Position numbers and translations under genes: made by a program. Below, piece by piece: positions 28,184 through 36,752 of a DNA stretch of 64,000 bases. This stretch comes from Betaproteobacteria bacterium (lineage in GTDB: Bacteria; Pseudomonadota; Gammaproteobacteria; Burkholderiales; Burkholderiaceae_D), in NCBI GenBank assembly GCA_013287275.1, contig JABDED010000001.1, forward strand, positions 124,001-188,000, given 5' to 3'. How positions within the stretch are numbered: position 1 is the first letter of the stretch; each line of letters opens with the position of its first letter. Below the pieces are notes generated by a model that saw nothing but the letters and a program-made list of their open reading frames with translations, did no database searches and had not been told where the DNA came from.

Positions 28184-28806
28184 TCGCGCACCTCCATCAG
28201 AATCACCGACGGACCAGACAGCAAACGAGTGTCGAAACTCCCCCCTCTATCCAGTTCCCAATCAATCTCGTCGTTCATGAACTGAACAGGTACATAAAAA
28301 CCACCGGTCCAACTCAGAAGCGCGGCAGATGGCGCGCTTGGGATGGAAACTTGCCCTGTCGTCACGTCTAACGTATATAAACTGGGGTCCATCGGCGACC
28401 CGCTAAGGCTCAATACAAACGGAGCGGCTTTCGGGCGTGTAATGGCCCTATCCTTGTAGCGAGTTGTGCCGGCTGTCACATAACGCTTTTGCAATTGGTA
28501 GATATGGCCGGAAATCAGCGACAGAGGGGAATTGGTGGTCGTGTTGTCCTTCGGATCTTCCATCAGAAAACCGTAAGCGCCGCCCTCGGTTATTTCATGG
28601 AGTCCCTCAATGGCCTGCCATTGCGACACCAACATTGGGGCAATGCCGATTTCATACTGGCGTAGCGTCTTGGTCCAAACGATATTGACGTCACCGAATC
28701 CGTTATTCGTCATATTGCGCACGTTCATGCGCATGTTCTTACCCTTGATGCCGGCAGTAATAACGGAGTTTGGCAGTACCACATCAGCCATGACGACGAT
28801 AGGCAT
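28180..28806 (-). CDS. DUF2460-type distal tail protein
   Basis: A 208-residue protein with VLPNSVITAGIKGKNMRMN and the C-terminal VPVQFMNDEIDWELDRGG, matching DUF2460 (GTA gp12-like, Dit role). Together with DUF2163, NlpC/P60 and the hub it reproduces the GTA distal-tail gene order. It overlaps the tape measure gene by one base. Confidence 0.87.
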   Translation of the reverse strand: MPIVVMADVVLPNSVITAGIKGKNMRMNVRNMTNNGFGDVNIVWTKTLRQYEIGIAPMLVSQWQAIEGLHEITEGGAYGFLMEDPKDNTTTNSPLSLISGHIYQLQKRYVTAGTTRYKDRAITRPKAAPFVLSLSGSPMDPSLYTLDVTTGQVSIPSAPSAALLSWTGGFYVPVQFMNDEIDWELDRGGSFDTRLLSGPSVILMEVRE

Positions 28807-31730
28807 TAGTTGGTCCTCGCATGGGCACGGACGGCGCCCTTATAAGCTGCCGCAGCAACTTGGTTTTGTGTGCGGGTATCAACTGGGCCGGTGCTGTAGA
28901 AATTCACTGTTTGATGAACTGAGGGGCCACTGGATTGCCCGACATTTGCATCAACATTGCCGGGTTGATTGCCCATCATCAAATACTGTTTGCCGGCGAC
29001 GTTGAGCAATTCCGGCTGGCCTTTTTCGTTGACCTCATATAGACTTTTTGGCATTACCGGACCACCGATGGCACGGCCGCCGCTCAGGCCAAGGCTTCCA
29101 AGACTTCCAACTGCATCATTGGTGATTCCCACACCCGGGCCACTTGGCGCGCCGAATAGGCTTCCCAGAAAGCTGCCGATCAGGCCGCCGAATCCAGAGC
29201 CACTACCCATGCCTTCATTGATTGAGGCCGCCAATGGCCCGGTGATTTGGGCCTTGATGATCATGCGGTCGATATCTGCCACAACAGAATTCGCCAGACT
29301 CTTGAAATCAAGTTTTCCGGTAGTGGTGAATTTGACCAATGCATCTTCCATACCTTGGAATGCGTTGGTAAATAAACCCTCGGTCAGCTTGGCGACGCTT
29401 CTGGTTTCATTGGAATAATTGATAAGGGCTTCAGACGCGCCCAGCGACCAATTGCGTTCTTGCTCCAAGCGCAGCATGTAATATTGGTCATACTCGCCGA
29501 GAGCCAAAGCTTGAAAACGCTTGATGCGGTCTAACTCATCGTCATATTTCTTTTGGGCGTCAACGCCGAAGGTTCCATTGAATTCCGCATCGCGCCTAGT
29601 CTTTTCCAGGTCCTGTCGTTGTTGGGTATAGCGGTCCTCGATTTGTGCGCGTCCGCTGACCCTGCTGCGCTCTTGATTGCCGGCGCCTGCGCCTGCCAAA
29701 TCGCGCTGTTGCGCTAAAGTGATCGTGTCGAGATACTTCTGAGCTGCATCCTCAGCATTGCGATAGGCTTGCGCGATTTGATTGGCAGCGGCAGATTCCT
29801 TGATGCCAAATACCTCGGCATTGGTCACAGCGGTCTGGCGAACCTTAGTGAGCTGGGCCTGAACATCAATTATTTTCCGTTCGTTGTTCAGGCGATCTTG
29901 TGTCGCAGTCTTGCCACTGAATTTCTCTGCCTCTAGCCGTTTCAGTTCAGCCTGCAACGCAGATTCTTGCGCCTGGCTGTTCAGGTTAATGAATTCCTGC
30001 TTTGCCTCGTAATATTGTTTTTCGTCTATCAGACCTGCGGCCCGGCGCGCTTCGAGGATTTTCTCCGCATCGCTATAAACTTGAACAATCGCCGCCTCTT
30101 GCTTCTTTATATCCTCGAGGTCCAAAGCCAATTGAGCGTGTTGGTTTTCCCTGTTTTGGTTGGGGATGGCGAATTTTTTCCTTGAAGCGGCGTCCAACAG
30201 TGCGGCATCTGCCGCGCTAAATGGGGTGCCTGCGGCGGCGGCGGCCTTAACCTGGCGTGCGTTCTCTGCAAGCTCAAGATTCAATGCGCTGCCTGCCTTG
30301 GCTGCCTTGAGAGCCTTTTCTATATAGTCCTGCGCGGCGATCCCGGCCTTTTGGGTGGCTTTTTCGCTAGCATCAGCAAAGGAGTTCTCCTGTTGCCTAA
30401 AAAGCGTCCTAAAATTGTTGGTCTGAGCTTCTTGCAATGAGGCGACCTGGCTTGCATTGCCAACACCTTGCCGTGGTTGAACCACCGCAAAGGGAGATGT
30501 CTTGCCATTTGTCGTGAAGGCAGATTGATCGATTTGCAGCGCCTGCAACGAAGCTATTTTCTTAGCGGTATTGGCAATCTTGTCTTCGATGGTTTCAGGG
30601 CGGCCAATATCAAAGGCGGCATCCCAAAATTTGGACCAAAACTGCGCGTGCTCTTTCAATTGTTTGCCGAGGAACCCGAGGTTTTGATCAACCTTGGAAA
30701 AACGCTCATTCAGAGCGTCGTAGATAATCCCCTGCGCATCGGCGGCGCGGCCGTTCTCTTCGAAGGATTTGATCGCCTGATATTGCGCTGCGGTGATGAA
30801 ATTCAGTGAGCGATTCACTTCTTCCGCAAACTTGGCCGGCGAGCGCGACATCTTGGCAAAGTCTTTAGCCACTTCATCGGCGGTCTTGCCGGTAGCTTGC
30901 CCATAGGAAACGGCGGCTTTGGCGGCGGCGCTGAATACTTCCGGGCCAATCTCCCCGGTAGCGATCAGGGCTTGCGAGAACTCGCGCGCCGAACCTACTG
31001 TGGCATTGGTACTGGCTGCGATGCTCTTTGCCAGGGCATTGAACTGCCCTTCTGTCTGTCCTGCGAAATTCCCAGTCAATGCCAGCGATTGATTGAATTT
31101 CTCGCTTTCACGTGAACCGATGGCATAAGCGGCTGCCAGGCCGCCGAGCGCAGCGGTGACACCAATGACCAATCCGCCGATAGGAGTCAGGGCCAAGGAA
31201 ACTAGGCCGCTAGCATTGGCAAAAATGCTGGCCGAACTGGCGAAGCGGGTAAAATCGCCCCTGCCAAGCTCACGCGACATCACCAGCAACTCGCGCTTGG
31301 CTACAGAGGAACTGAGGCTGAAGCCCTCCAATGCCTTGGCGCCGGCAGCAGCTTCTGCGCTATGTTTCTTGAACTGCGCTTCACCAACAGCCAATTGCGC
31401 GACCATCTGCTTAGCCTGGTCAGCGACCCCCAATTCTGCAGCCTTGAACTCCAGCAATTGGTATTTGTTCAGACTCGCAGTTTCAATTTGGCGTCGCAGG
31501 GAGCTGATGAATTTCTCTTGCTCTGCATTGAGTTCAACTTGTGCCGCTTTTGTTGACCGGCTCGCCGTCATGATGGCGTTCATTTGGTCGGAATAGGATT
31601 TTCCGGCAGTCGATACCTTCCCCATTGATGCAGACGTGCGCTCACCAGATGCCGTCAATGCATCCAAATCGCTGGCAGCCGTTTTTGCCTGGCTGCTATC
31701 AATCTGTAGTGAGAGGCTGGCAATATCCAC
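28806..31730 (-). CDS. Tail tape measure protein
   Basis: A 974-residue protein, the longest in the tail operon besides the hub. It begins DIASLSLQIDSSQAKTAASDLDAL, has a hydrophobic segment around residues 170-205 (SLALTPIGGLVIGVTAALGGLAAAYAIG), long Ala/Gln/Lys coiled coils in the middle, and a lambda H-type C-terminal region (ARQVKAAAAAGTPFSAADAALLDAASRKKFA; LTEGLFTNAFQGMEDALVKFTTTGKLDF). It starts with GTG whose G is the last base of the upstream TAG stop, so translation follows the frameshift product. Tail length would be set by its helical part. Confidence 0.93.
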   Translation of the reverse strand: MDIASLSLQIDSSQAKTAASDLDALTASGERTSASMGKVSTAGKSYSDQMNAIMTASRSTKAAQVELNAEQEKFISSLRRQIETASLNKYQLLEFKAAELGVADQAKQMVAQLAVGEAQFKKHSAEAAAGAKALEGFSLSSSVAKRELLVMSRELGRGDFTRFASSASIFANASGLVSLALTPIGGLVIGVTAALGGLAAAYAIGSRESEKFNQSLALTGNFAGQTEGQFNALAKSIAASTNATVGSAREFSQALIATGEIGPEVFSAAAKAAVSYGQATGKTADEVAKDFAKMSRSPAKFAEEVNRSLNFITAAQYQAIKSFEENGRAADAQGIIYDALNERFSKVDQNLGFLGKQLKEHAQFWSKFWDAAFDIGRPETIEDKIANTAKKIASLQALQIDQSAFTTNGKTSPFAVVQPRQGVGNASQVASLQEAQTNNFRTLFRQQENSFADASEKATQKAGIAAQDYIEKALKAAKAGSALNLELAENARQVKAAAAAGTPFSAADAALLDAASRKKFAIPNQNRENQHAQLALDLEDIKKQEAAIVQVYSDAEKILEARRAAGLIDEKQYYEAKQEFINLNSQAQESALQAELKRLEAEKFSGKTATQDRLNNERKIIDVQAQLTKVRQTAVTNAEVFGIKESAAANQIAQAYRNAEDAAQKYLDTITLAQQRDLAGAGAGNQERSRVSGRAQIEDRYTQQRQDLEKTRRDAEFNGTFGVDAQKKYDDELDRIKRFQALALGEYDQYYMLRLEQERNWSLGASEALINYSNETRSVAKLTEGLFTNAFQGMEDALVKFTTTGKLDFKSLANSVVADIDRMIIKAQITGPLAASINEGMGSGSGFGGLIGSFLGSLFGAPSGPGVGITNDAVGSLGSLGLSGGRAIGGPVMPKSLYEVNEKGQPELLNVAGKQYLMMGNQPGNVDANVGQSSGPSVHQTVNFYSTGPVDTRTQNQVAAAAYKGAVRAHARTN

Positions 31731-32376
31731 TATTTTCCTTTTTCCGAGCGCATCTTTTCGAGTGCCGCATCTTCCATTGTGCGAATACCATCAAAAACGT
31801 CTTGCCAGTCCTTGCGCGGCACGCCGGTTAGACGCATCACTTGCGGCAGCGCGACATAGTCCAGTCCTGTTGGTCCGGACATGCCGACGCGCCACTGAGT
31901 AGACATGGCGATGAATGTATTGATGGTGGTAAGGTTGTCGGGCCAGATTTCGACTGGCTCGCCGCTCGCTTCCTCTATGGTGAGTCCGAAGTATTTAGCT
32001 TCTTCCTCAGTTGGCCCTTTGGTGTAGAGTGCGATTGCGGCAGCCTTTAGTTTCCCGTTTTGGCGTGCATCAATTCCTGGATGTATTTACGGGAGATCTC
32101 CCATGCGGCGCCATGGTAATTGCTGCACAGTAGGCGGATGGATGCTTCATCAAAAGGATCATCCAACTCCCAACCGGCGGCGACTTTCTGCACGATCTGG
32201 ATGTCGGTTTCGATGGACTGGTCCACCATTCCCTTGAGTTTTTCCAGATAGGCCTGGATGGCTTCGCGGTCGCGGTGCTTGAAGGTGAATTCAACATCGA
32301 CAGGTTCGCCGCCAGGTATAGGAATTCCCACCTTTGCCTTAAAGGTGGGATCGGGCTGTAGTTTCAGCTTAGCCAT
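31730..32376 (-). CDS. Tail assembly chaperone, -1 frameshift extended form (GT-like)
   Basis: The downstream reading frame from the slippery site at 32050-32056 to TAG at 31730-31732 (AAAIALYTKGPTEEEAKYFG...WRVGMSGPTGLDYVALP...DWQDVFDGIRTME) has no proper start of its own and resembles DUF1799-type T domains. A -1 shift at GGGAAAC joins it to the upstream frame and gives about 215 residues. In lambda the G and GT forms help tail tube assembly on the tape measure. It ends at the tape measure start. Confidence 0.87.
32047..32376 (-). CDS. Tail assembly chaperone, short form (G-like)
   Basis: A 109-residue protein (KLKLQPDPTFKAKVGIPIPGGEPVDVEFTFKHRDREAIQAYLEKL; LDDPFDEASIRLLCSNYHGAAWEI) that ends one codon after the slippery heptamer. 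It is placed between tail tube and tape measure genes, the conserved G position. Confidence 0.9.
   Translation of the reverse strand: MAKLKLQPDPTFKAKVGIPIPGGEPVDVEFTFKHRDREAIQAYLEKLKGMVDQSIETDIQIVQKVAAGWELDDPFDEASIRLLCSNYHGAAWEISRKYIQELMHAKTGN
32050..32056 (-). promoter_or_regulatory. -1 ribosomal frameshift site G GGA AAC
   Basis: Minus-strand GGGAAAC in zero-frame phase G|GGA|AAC, directly followed by TAA. It fits X XXY YYZ and is one base different from the lambda GGGAAAG site. The -1 frame is open for 105 further codons. Confidence 0.88.
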
Positions 32377-33017
32377 TAATAACGTACCGGCTCATTCAGC
32401 AGCGACAGGGTGACCTGGCAAGACATCAGGGTATTGACTGTCAAGCTCGGTACGCGGTTGATCGACAGATAGGCGTTGTAGAGCAGGATGGAACCGCTGG
32501 CCAGGGTAATCTTGACGGCGCGCGGCAGGCGGTCGTCATTGGCGGCGGAAACCAGTTGATAGCCGGCCAGAGTAGGATCGTCGGCAACCTCGAAGGTCAT
32601 ATCCAGCGGATTCTTGATGGTCGGGATATTGTGCTGCGCATCGGCTTCCAGCAATTGATAAGTTAGGAATTGCTGTGCGCCGCCCGAGGTGGATGAAGTG
32701 AGAATTTGTTGCAACTGGGTCCAGCCAGTGATTTTCCGAACGGAGCCAGTACCATTACCTGCCGGGTAGATCGATGTCAGCGTAGAGTCCAGGTTCTCAT
32801 AGCTGAAATTGTTCGTGGTCACGACAGATGCGCGCGCAATCTTGTTATTGAAGCGCGACCAGCCGCAGGTGATCTCGAAGATATCGCCGGCAGTCAGTCC
32901 GTGCGCAGTGGCAGTAGCCGCTGGTGGCGCAGCGTTGGTCAATGCGGTGACTGGGATAGCAGTACCGTAACCGCTGGCGATGGAGACAATCGCTCCATTA
33001 GGTAGTGATAAAGACAT
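32376..33017 (-). CDS. Major tail tube protein
   Basis: A 213-residue beta-rich protein (LPNGAIVSIASGYGTAIPVTAL; AHGLTAGDIFEITCGWSRFNNKIARAS; NTLMSCQVTLSLLNEPVRY), typical of siphophage tail tube subunits. It shares its last base with the chaperone start. A terminator-like hairpin stands upstream. Confidence 0.87.
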   Translation of the reverse strand: MSLSLPNGAIVSIASGYGTAIPVTALTNAAPPAATATAHGLTAGDIFEITCGWSRFNNKIARASVVTTNNFSYENLDSTLTSIYPAGNGTGSVRKITGWTQLQQILTSSTSGGAQQFLTYQLLEADAQHNIPTIKNPLDMTFEVADDPTLAGYQLVSAANDDRLPRAVKITLASGSILLYNAYLSINRVPSLTVNTLMSCQVTLSLLNEPVRY

Positions 33018-33038
33018 GGTATTACCTTTCTTGGGACG

Positions 33039-33061
33039 AAAAAAAACCGCCAGCAGGCGGT
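33039..33061 (-). terminator. Terminator-like hairpin upstream of tail tube gene
   Basis: On the minus strand, ACCGCC-TGCT-GGCGGT followed by eight T, 32 bases after the tail terminator gene stop. Confidence 0.87.
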
Positions 33062-33092
33062 CGGTTACGAAGGCCCAAAAGGGCGTAAAAAA

Positions 33093-33506
33093 TCAATAGG
33101 TGTCGGCGCGATACCGGCATGAAACCGGAATCACGTAATTGGTTGTGTCTGGCATTGCTTTGGCCGCACTCATGGGCGTTGTCATGGTCACCTTGAGTCC
33201 GCCTTGCGTCATCGGCGTAGTCATCGGGAAAAGCGTGTCCAACGCTTTGGCAATTACCTCGCCATTGCCTGGGCCATCATTCAGCGGCATGACAACAGAG
33301 ACCTGGTAGACGCCCGCATATCCTCTATGAACCTGGTCCAGGGTGTCGCTCTTGGTATTCAATGGCAAAAGATAGGACCGCAGGTAACGAGTAGTTGGTT
33401 GCGTGAACGGCACGTTTTCAAAAGCGATGGGGATTGGCGGTATTTGCGCGTCGGCCCAGGTTTTCAGTCTGGTCTCGAATGCGGCGCGAATCAGCGTATT
33501 GCTCAC
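33093..33506 (-). CDS. Tail terminator-like protein (DUF4128-like)
   Basis: A 137-residue protein (LIRAAFETRLKTWADAQIPPIPIAFENVPF; RGYAGVYQVSVVMPLNDGPG; VIPVSCRYRADTY) of the gpU/DUF4128 type that caps the tail tube for head joining. It overlaps the gp10-like gene by ATGA. Confidence 0.83.
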   Translation of the reverse strand: MSNTLIRAAFETRLKTWADAQIPPIPIAFENVPFTQPTTRYLRSYLLPLNTKSDTLDQVHRGYAGVYQVSVVMPLNDGPGNGEVIAKALDTLFPMTTPMTQGGLKVTMTTPMSAAKAMPDTTNYVIPVSCRYRADTY

Positions 33507-33904
33507 GGCAATTCCCTCACCGCCTTGGCAACGAATTCTTGAAATTCGGCCGCCGTCAAGCGCACCATGCCATTCGGTGCCTGGTCGGAATAACCATTTT
33601 CCAGGCGCTCGGAATACGGCAGGTTGTTGGTGATGAATACGCTCTGCCCTACTTCGACATCTGACAGTGCTGCGGCATTCGCCTCTATGGTTGCGGAGCC
33701 ACTCGGATCAAATGCCACCATCGTTTCACTGGTCGGCGCGTCAAGTGTCGCAATCCAATTCGCGCGGAATCTGCCGGTATCGACGGGGCTACGCAAGACT
33801 AGCCGACTCATGGCGTCGATGGACACCTTGCGCATGACCTGGTTCGCGTTGCCTTTGGCTTTCGCGACGAAAGCCGCAATATCCAGGCTAAATGAGGTAG
33901 GCAT
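33503..33904 (-). CDS. HK97 gp10-like head-tail protein
   Basis: A 133-residue protein with VMRKVSIDAMSRLVLRSPVDTGRFRANWIAT and YSERLENGYSDQAPNGMVRLTAAEF, the HK97 gp10 signature for tail completion or neck formation. Confidence 0.87.
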   Translation of the reverse strand: MPTSFSLDIAAFVAKAKGNANQVMRKVSIDAMSRLVLRSPVDTGRFRANWIATLDAPTSETMVAFDPSGSATIEANAAALSDVEVGQSVFITNNLPYSERLENGYSDQAPNGMVRLTAAEFQEFVAKAVRELP

Positions 33905-34260
33905 CAGATCCTCACTTGCATTTCATATAAAACATTGATGCCGGCCGGCGCCAGCGGTCTTACTGCTACCACGGCATAATCGACGCCGAGCCACGGGAAT
34001 ATATCTGCTTGCAGCGGAGGATTCACGCCCACTGCGGAGGCATAAACGCGCTTATCTCCGGTTCGTATCTCGGTGCCATTGATCATCTTTTGATCGAAGT
34101 CAAAGACTGCGGCTATGATGTCTTGGCTGACGATGGAATTGGAATTGGTGCCGGTTGATGGGTCATAAGCGCCCGTGACTGTTCGCTTGAGCGTTGTCGG
34201 CGCGCCGTATTCCTCGATAATCTCGGCGGCTACCTCGGCCATATCATCGTAGAAATTCAT
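33904..34260 (-). CDS. Head-tail joining protein
   Basis: A 118-residue protein starting at ATG 34260 (NFYDDMAEVAAEIIEEYGAPTTLKRTVTGAYDPSTG). Pattern and place match small head-closure (gp16/stopper-like) proteins. The start forms ATGA with the upstream stop; the open frame extends further upstream but that would invade the neighbour. Confidence 0.75.
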   Translation of the reverse strand: MNFYDDMAEVAAEIIEEYGAPTTLKRTVTGAYDPSTGTNSNSIVSQDIIAAVFDFDQKMINGTEIRTGDKRVYASAVGVNPPLQADIFPWLGVDYAVVAVRPLAPAGINVLYEMQVRI

Positions 34261-34691
34261 GCTAATTCCAGGGCGTCTATGCCCATGCCGCAAGAGGTAT
34301 CAAGTAGACAGGCTAATTCAACGGCTTCACGCGCCGTCTTCCCTAAATGCATCGCGGCCAGCGCATAATCGCGGCCAGCGCCAAAGGCAATGAATTTATT
34401 TTCGTAGATGATGTAATGCGGTCCATCATCACCAGAATAGCCGCGTACCTCGCCGCCGTTGGTAATAAAGACCACACCAGCCGTATCGTCACCTATCTTA
34501 TTTGGCCAGTTTTCCCGGATGCAGCCATTCTGGAACCATTGCAGCAATGCAGAGGCATGCCCGCCGTTGCCGATAAACCCAAGAATACCGTCTGGCATAC
34601 GATGAATCTTTGTCACGACCATAGGATGGCCGGCGTTCGTGCATTGTTTGTCAGCTGCTAGCGTCTTGCCATCCCATGCAATCACCGTCAT
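34257..34691 (-). CDS. Proteasome-beta-like Ntn hydrolase, copy B
   Basis: A 144-residue protein beginning MTVIAWDGKTLAADKQ, with a threonine exposed after Met loss and the LAADK motif holding the position of the catalytic lysine-containing strand. It continues GILGFIGNGGHASALLQWFQNG and FIAFGAGRDYALAAMHLGKTAREAV, the HslV-like GxGxxYA(L/I)AAM segment. It is encoded among head-tail connector genes. It differs strongly in sequence from copy A at 16907-17329. A role in virion maturation or host protein turnover is speculation. Confidence 0.8.
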   Translation of the reverse strand: MTVIAWDGKTLAADKQCTNAGHPMVVTKIHRMPDGILGFIGNGGHASALLQWFQNGCIRENWPNKIGDDTAGVVFITNGGEVRGYSGDDGPHYIIYENKFIAFGAGRDYALAAMHLGKTAREAVELACLLDTSCGMGIDALELA

Positions 34692-35215
34692 ATGCGCTCT
34701 ATTTTGATATTTGCGCCGCCATAGCCATTCAGGAAAGGCAGCAGCATATTGTCGATGGCCCGATATCTGGTATGCGACGAACCAGGTACATAATCGGTTT
34801 CGATGGGCCCGATTTTCACGCGAGATTTCAAGCGCCCAATGTCTGGGGCCAGATCATCAGTCGCTGCACGCAAAGCCAGTGCCGCGCAGGCATTCGCAAC
34901 CAGGACTGGCACAGAATCGCTTGGATAAAATGCCGGGTAAAGGTAATACCCGCCAGATGCATCTTGCATCGGCACCCTATAGCGCGGCCAAGACAGGGAT
35001 TGTGTGAAAAGCTTGCGATAGCCATTCCATTGTTCGCGGTAGACCTGTTCCATATAGTCCGAGGCCTTGCGCAAAAGCTGCTCCCTGACTGTATCGCTGG
35101 CAAGCGCGGCCCAGGCAGCATTACCCCTATTCGCATGATAGGTGGTCGCATCGGCAACGCTGCAGAATGATTCCGCATTGCTCAGACCGGTTCCATCTTC
35201 AACGATAAGGGACAT
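34688..35215 (-). CDS. DnaT-like/head-tail adaptor protein
   Basis: A 175-residue protein (LIVEDGTGLSNAESFCSVADATTYHANRGNAAWAAL; REQLLRKASDYMEQVYREQWNGYR; LSWPR) of the phage DnaT_2 family found as an adaptor between capsid and neck genes. It overlaps copy B by ATGA. Confidence 0.83.
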   Translation of the reverse strand: MSLIVEDGTGLSNAESFCSVADATTYHANRGNAAWAALASDTVREQLLRKASDYMEQVYREQWNGYRKLFTQSLSWPRYRVPMQDASGGYYLYPAFYPSDSVPVLVANACAALALRAATDDLAPDIGRLKSRVKIGPIETDYVPGSSHTRYRAIDNMLLPFLNGYGGANIKIERI

Positions 35216-35218
35216 GGA

Positions 35219-35383
35219 TCAATCCTTCACTTGCCATTTGGCTTTTTTGTGTGCATCGACGCAGGTCGGGTGCACTTCGATTTCGTCATCGCCCTTAAAC
35301 ATGGCAATAAGCGTTACTTCATTCGGTGTTTCTTTCGGCTTTGCCTCGCGCTCGGCGCGTTGTTCTTTGGTCAATCCAGCCAT
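35219..35383 (-). CDS. Small charged phage protein
   Basis: A 54-residue protein (AGLTKEQRAEREAKPKETPNEV; FKGDDEIEVHPTCVDAHKKAKWQVKD) between the major capsid and adaptor genes. It starts at ATG 35383 and ends 3 bases before the adaptor ATG. Such small proteins occur after capsid genes in several siphophages; function unknown. Confidence 0.75.
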   Translation of the reverse strand: MAGLTKEQRAEREAKPKETPNEVTLIAMFKGDDEIEVHPTCVDAHKKAKWQVKD

Positions 35384-35396
35384 ATGATCCCCATAC

Positions 35397-35422
35397 GAAA
35401 ACCGGGACCCGAAGGCCCCGGT
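35397..35422 (-). terminator. Terminator-like hairpin after major capsid gene
   Basis: On the minus strand, a stem with outer arms ACCGGG/CCCGGT and further internal pairing is followed by TTTTCG, a few bases beyond the capsid stop. Confidence 0.6.
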
Positions 35423-35429
35423 GTTGTTA

Positions 35430-36578
35430 CTATCCCATCAAAGTCGCGATATGATTTGGCTTCCAGGCTTTGGAGCCATAGACGCAGCGAACCTCAAACA
35501 TGGACTTCATGTAGCCCTTATAGGCTGCGATTTCAAAGACCAGGCCAGACCATGGATCTTGCACGACCATGATATCCACTGCAGCGTCGCCGCCGGCTGG
35601 CATCGCAGGGGCGCGCATACCCAGCTCGATAGCCGACTTATGGAAGGCCACGTTAGGCGTGTAGTTGCCGCCGATGGTCATTGCATTTGCGGTGGCGATC
35701 ACAACTTTTGCGCCTGGGGCGTTCAAGCTGATGGTGCCCGGAGCGGTAACACCGGTGCCGACAACATAGTTGTTGGTAGCATCGGCAGCGAAGGTCACCA
35801 CGTCGCCGGCCAGGACTGTGCCCGTACCGGTTACCAGGGCAATATCGGTTACGCCGACTGCGGTAGAGCCGGAAGTGACATAGCTTGCGCCAGTACCCTT
35901 TGTTACAGCCACAGGTGCGGCAGATTCCTTGATCATAATGCCCTGCAGGTCCAGCAAAGTGCCTTGACGCAGCAGTTCAGTGCCGCCGGCTTCATTGGCC
36001 TTTTGTAGCAAGGTCAGGTTGCGCATATTCACGCCGGCCGAGGTATTCATGGCGAGCGTGACCTGGCCGTCCATTGGGCAGCCGTTATCCGCCAGGATTT
36101 GGCGAACTTGGGCCAGCAGGTTGTGGTTTGATGCAAACGGCGCTGTGCCTGCAGTACCAATAGCACGCGAAGCGCCTTGGTATGCAGTGGTCCAGACCGA
36201 TGTCTCGATGGTGTTGCAGATCGCGCGGATTGCTTGGCGGATCTGGTCACCATAGACGGTTTCGAAGCCGCTACCGTTGTTGACATGTTTCATATCCTCG
36301 CCGGTCCAGGGAATCTGTACCGAGGCGTAGCTATTGAGCGTCATTGTCTTGGTATCGACAGTTTGGTCAGTACCTTCTGGAATCGTCATCGCAGGAGCGA
36401 AGGACGAGTTCACAGTAACAGCACGGGTGACGAAGCTGCGGATAGTGTCGCCCTTGGCGGCACGGGTGGTTGCATCACCATTGACGGTGACGGAAGGGAT
36501 GAAGCCGACCAATTCGCGGCCCACCATATCGGCGGCCTTGTAAATGTCTGCTGCTAGGTTGGTAAGTACGTTTGCCAT
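35430..36578 (-). CDS. Major capsid protein
   Basis: A 382-residue protein (LTNLAADIYKAADMVGRELVGFIPSV; TMTLNSYASVQIPWTGEDMKHVNNG; YGDQIRQAIRAICNTIETSVW) of the P22 coat/gp5-like group that retains full length without an obvious cleaved N-terminal pro-domain. An insertion of Gly/Thr/Val-rich sequence at about 225-290 looks like a surface Ig-like domain. Hairpins flank both ends of the gene, which may give it a separate abundant transcript. Confidence 0.87.
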   Translation of the reverse strand: MANVLTNLAADIYKAADMVGRELVGFIPSVTVNGDATTRAAKGDTIRSFVTRAVTVNSSFAPAMTIPEGTDQTVDTKTMTLNSYASVQIPWTGEDMKHVNNGSGFETVYGDQIRQAIRAICNTIETSVWTTAYQGASRAIGTAGTAPFASNHNLLAQVRQILADNGCPMDGQVTLAMNTSAGVNMRNLTLLQKANEAGGTELLRQGTLLDLQGIMIKESAAPVAVTKGTGASYVTSGSTAVGVTDIALVTGTGTVLAGDVVTFAADATNNYVVGTGVTAPGTISLNAPGAKVVIATANAMTIGGNYTPNVAFHKSAIELGMRAPAMPAGGDAAVDIMVVQDPWSGLVFEIAAYKGYMKSMFEVRCVYGSKAWKPNHIATLMG

Positions 36579-36597
36579 TTCGAGCCTTTCGGAAATT

Positions 36598-36618
36598 AAA
36601 AAACCCGCTCATGGCGGG
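36598..36618 (-). terminator. Terminator-like hairpin between scaffold and capsid
   Basis: On the minus strand, CCCGC-CATGA-GCGGG followed by six T, 19 bases upstream of the capsid ATG. Confidence 0.83.
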
Positions 36619-36752
36619 CTGTATTGGGGAGATGAAGTGAGCTATCCGGCTCGTGCTCCGATTCCCCATCCGGGTACTCGGCTGAAATGGCCTAGTATTG
36701 CTGCAGGCCTGAAAAACAAATCTGCGGGTGCGCGTTGCGCCTGGGTTAGTTA

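Noticed and set aside
33072-33084. GGG-CCC hairpin as plus-strand terminator
   Set aside because: No gene on the plus strand leads into it; the true minus-strand terminator is the neighbouring stem at 33039-33061.
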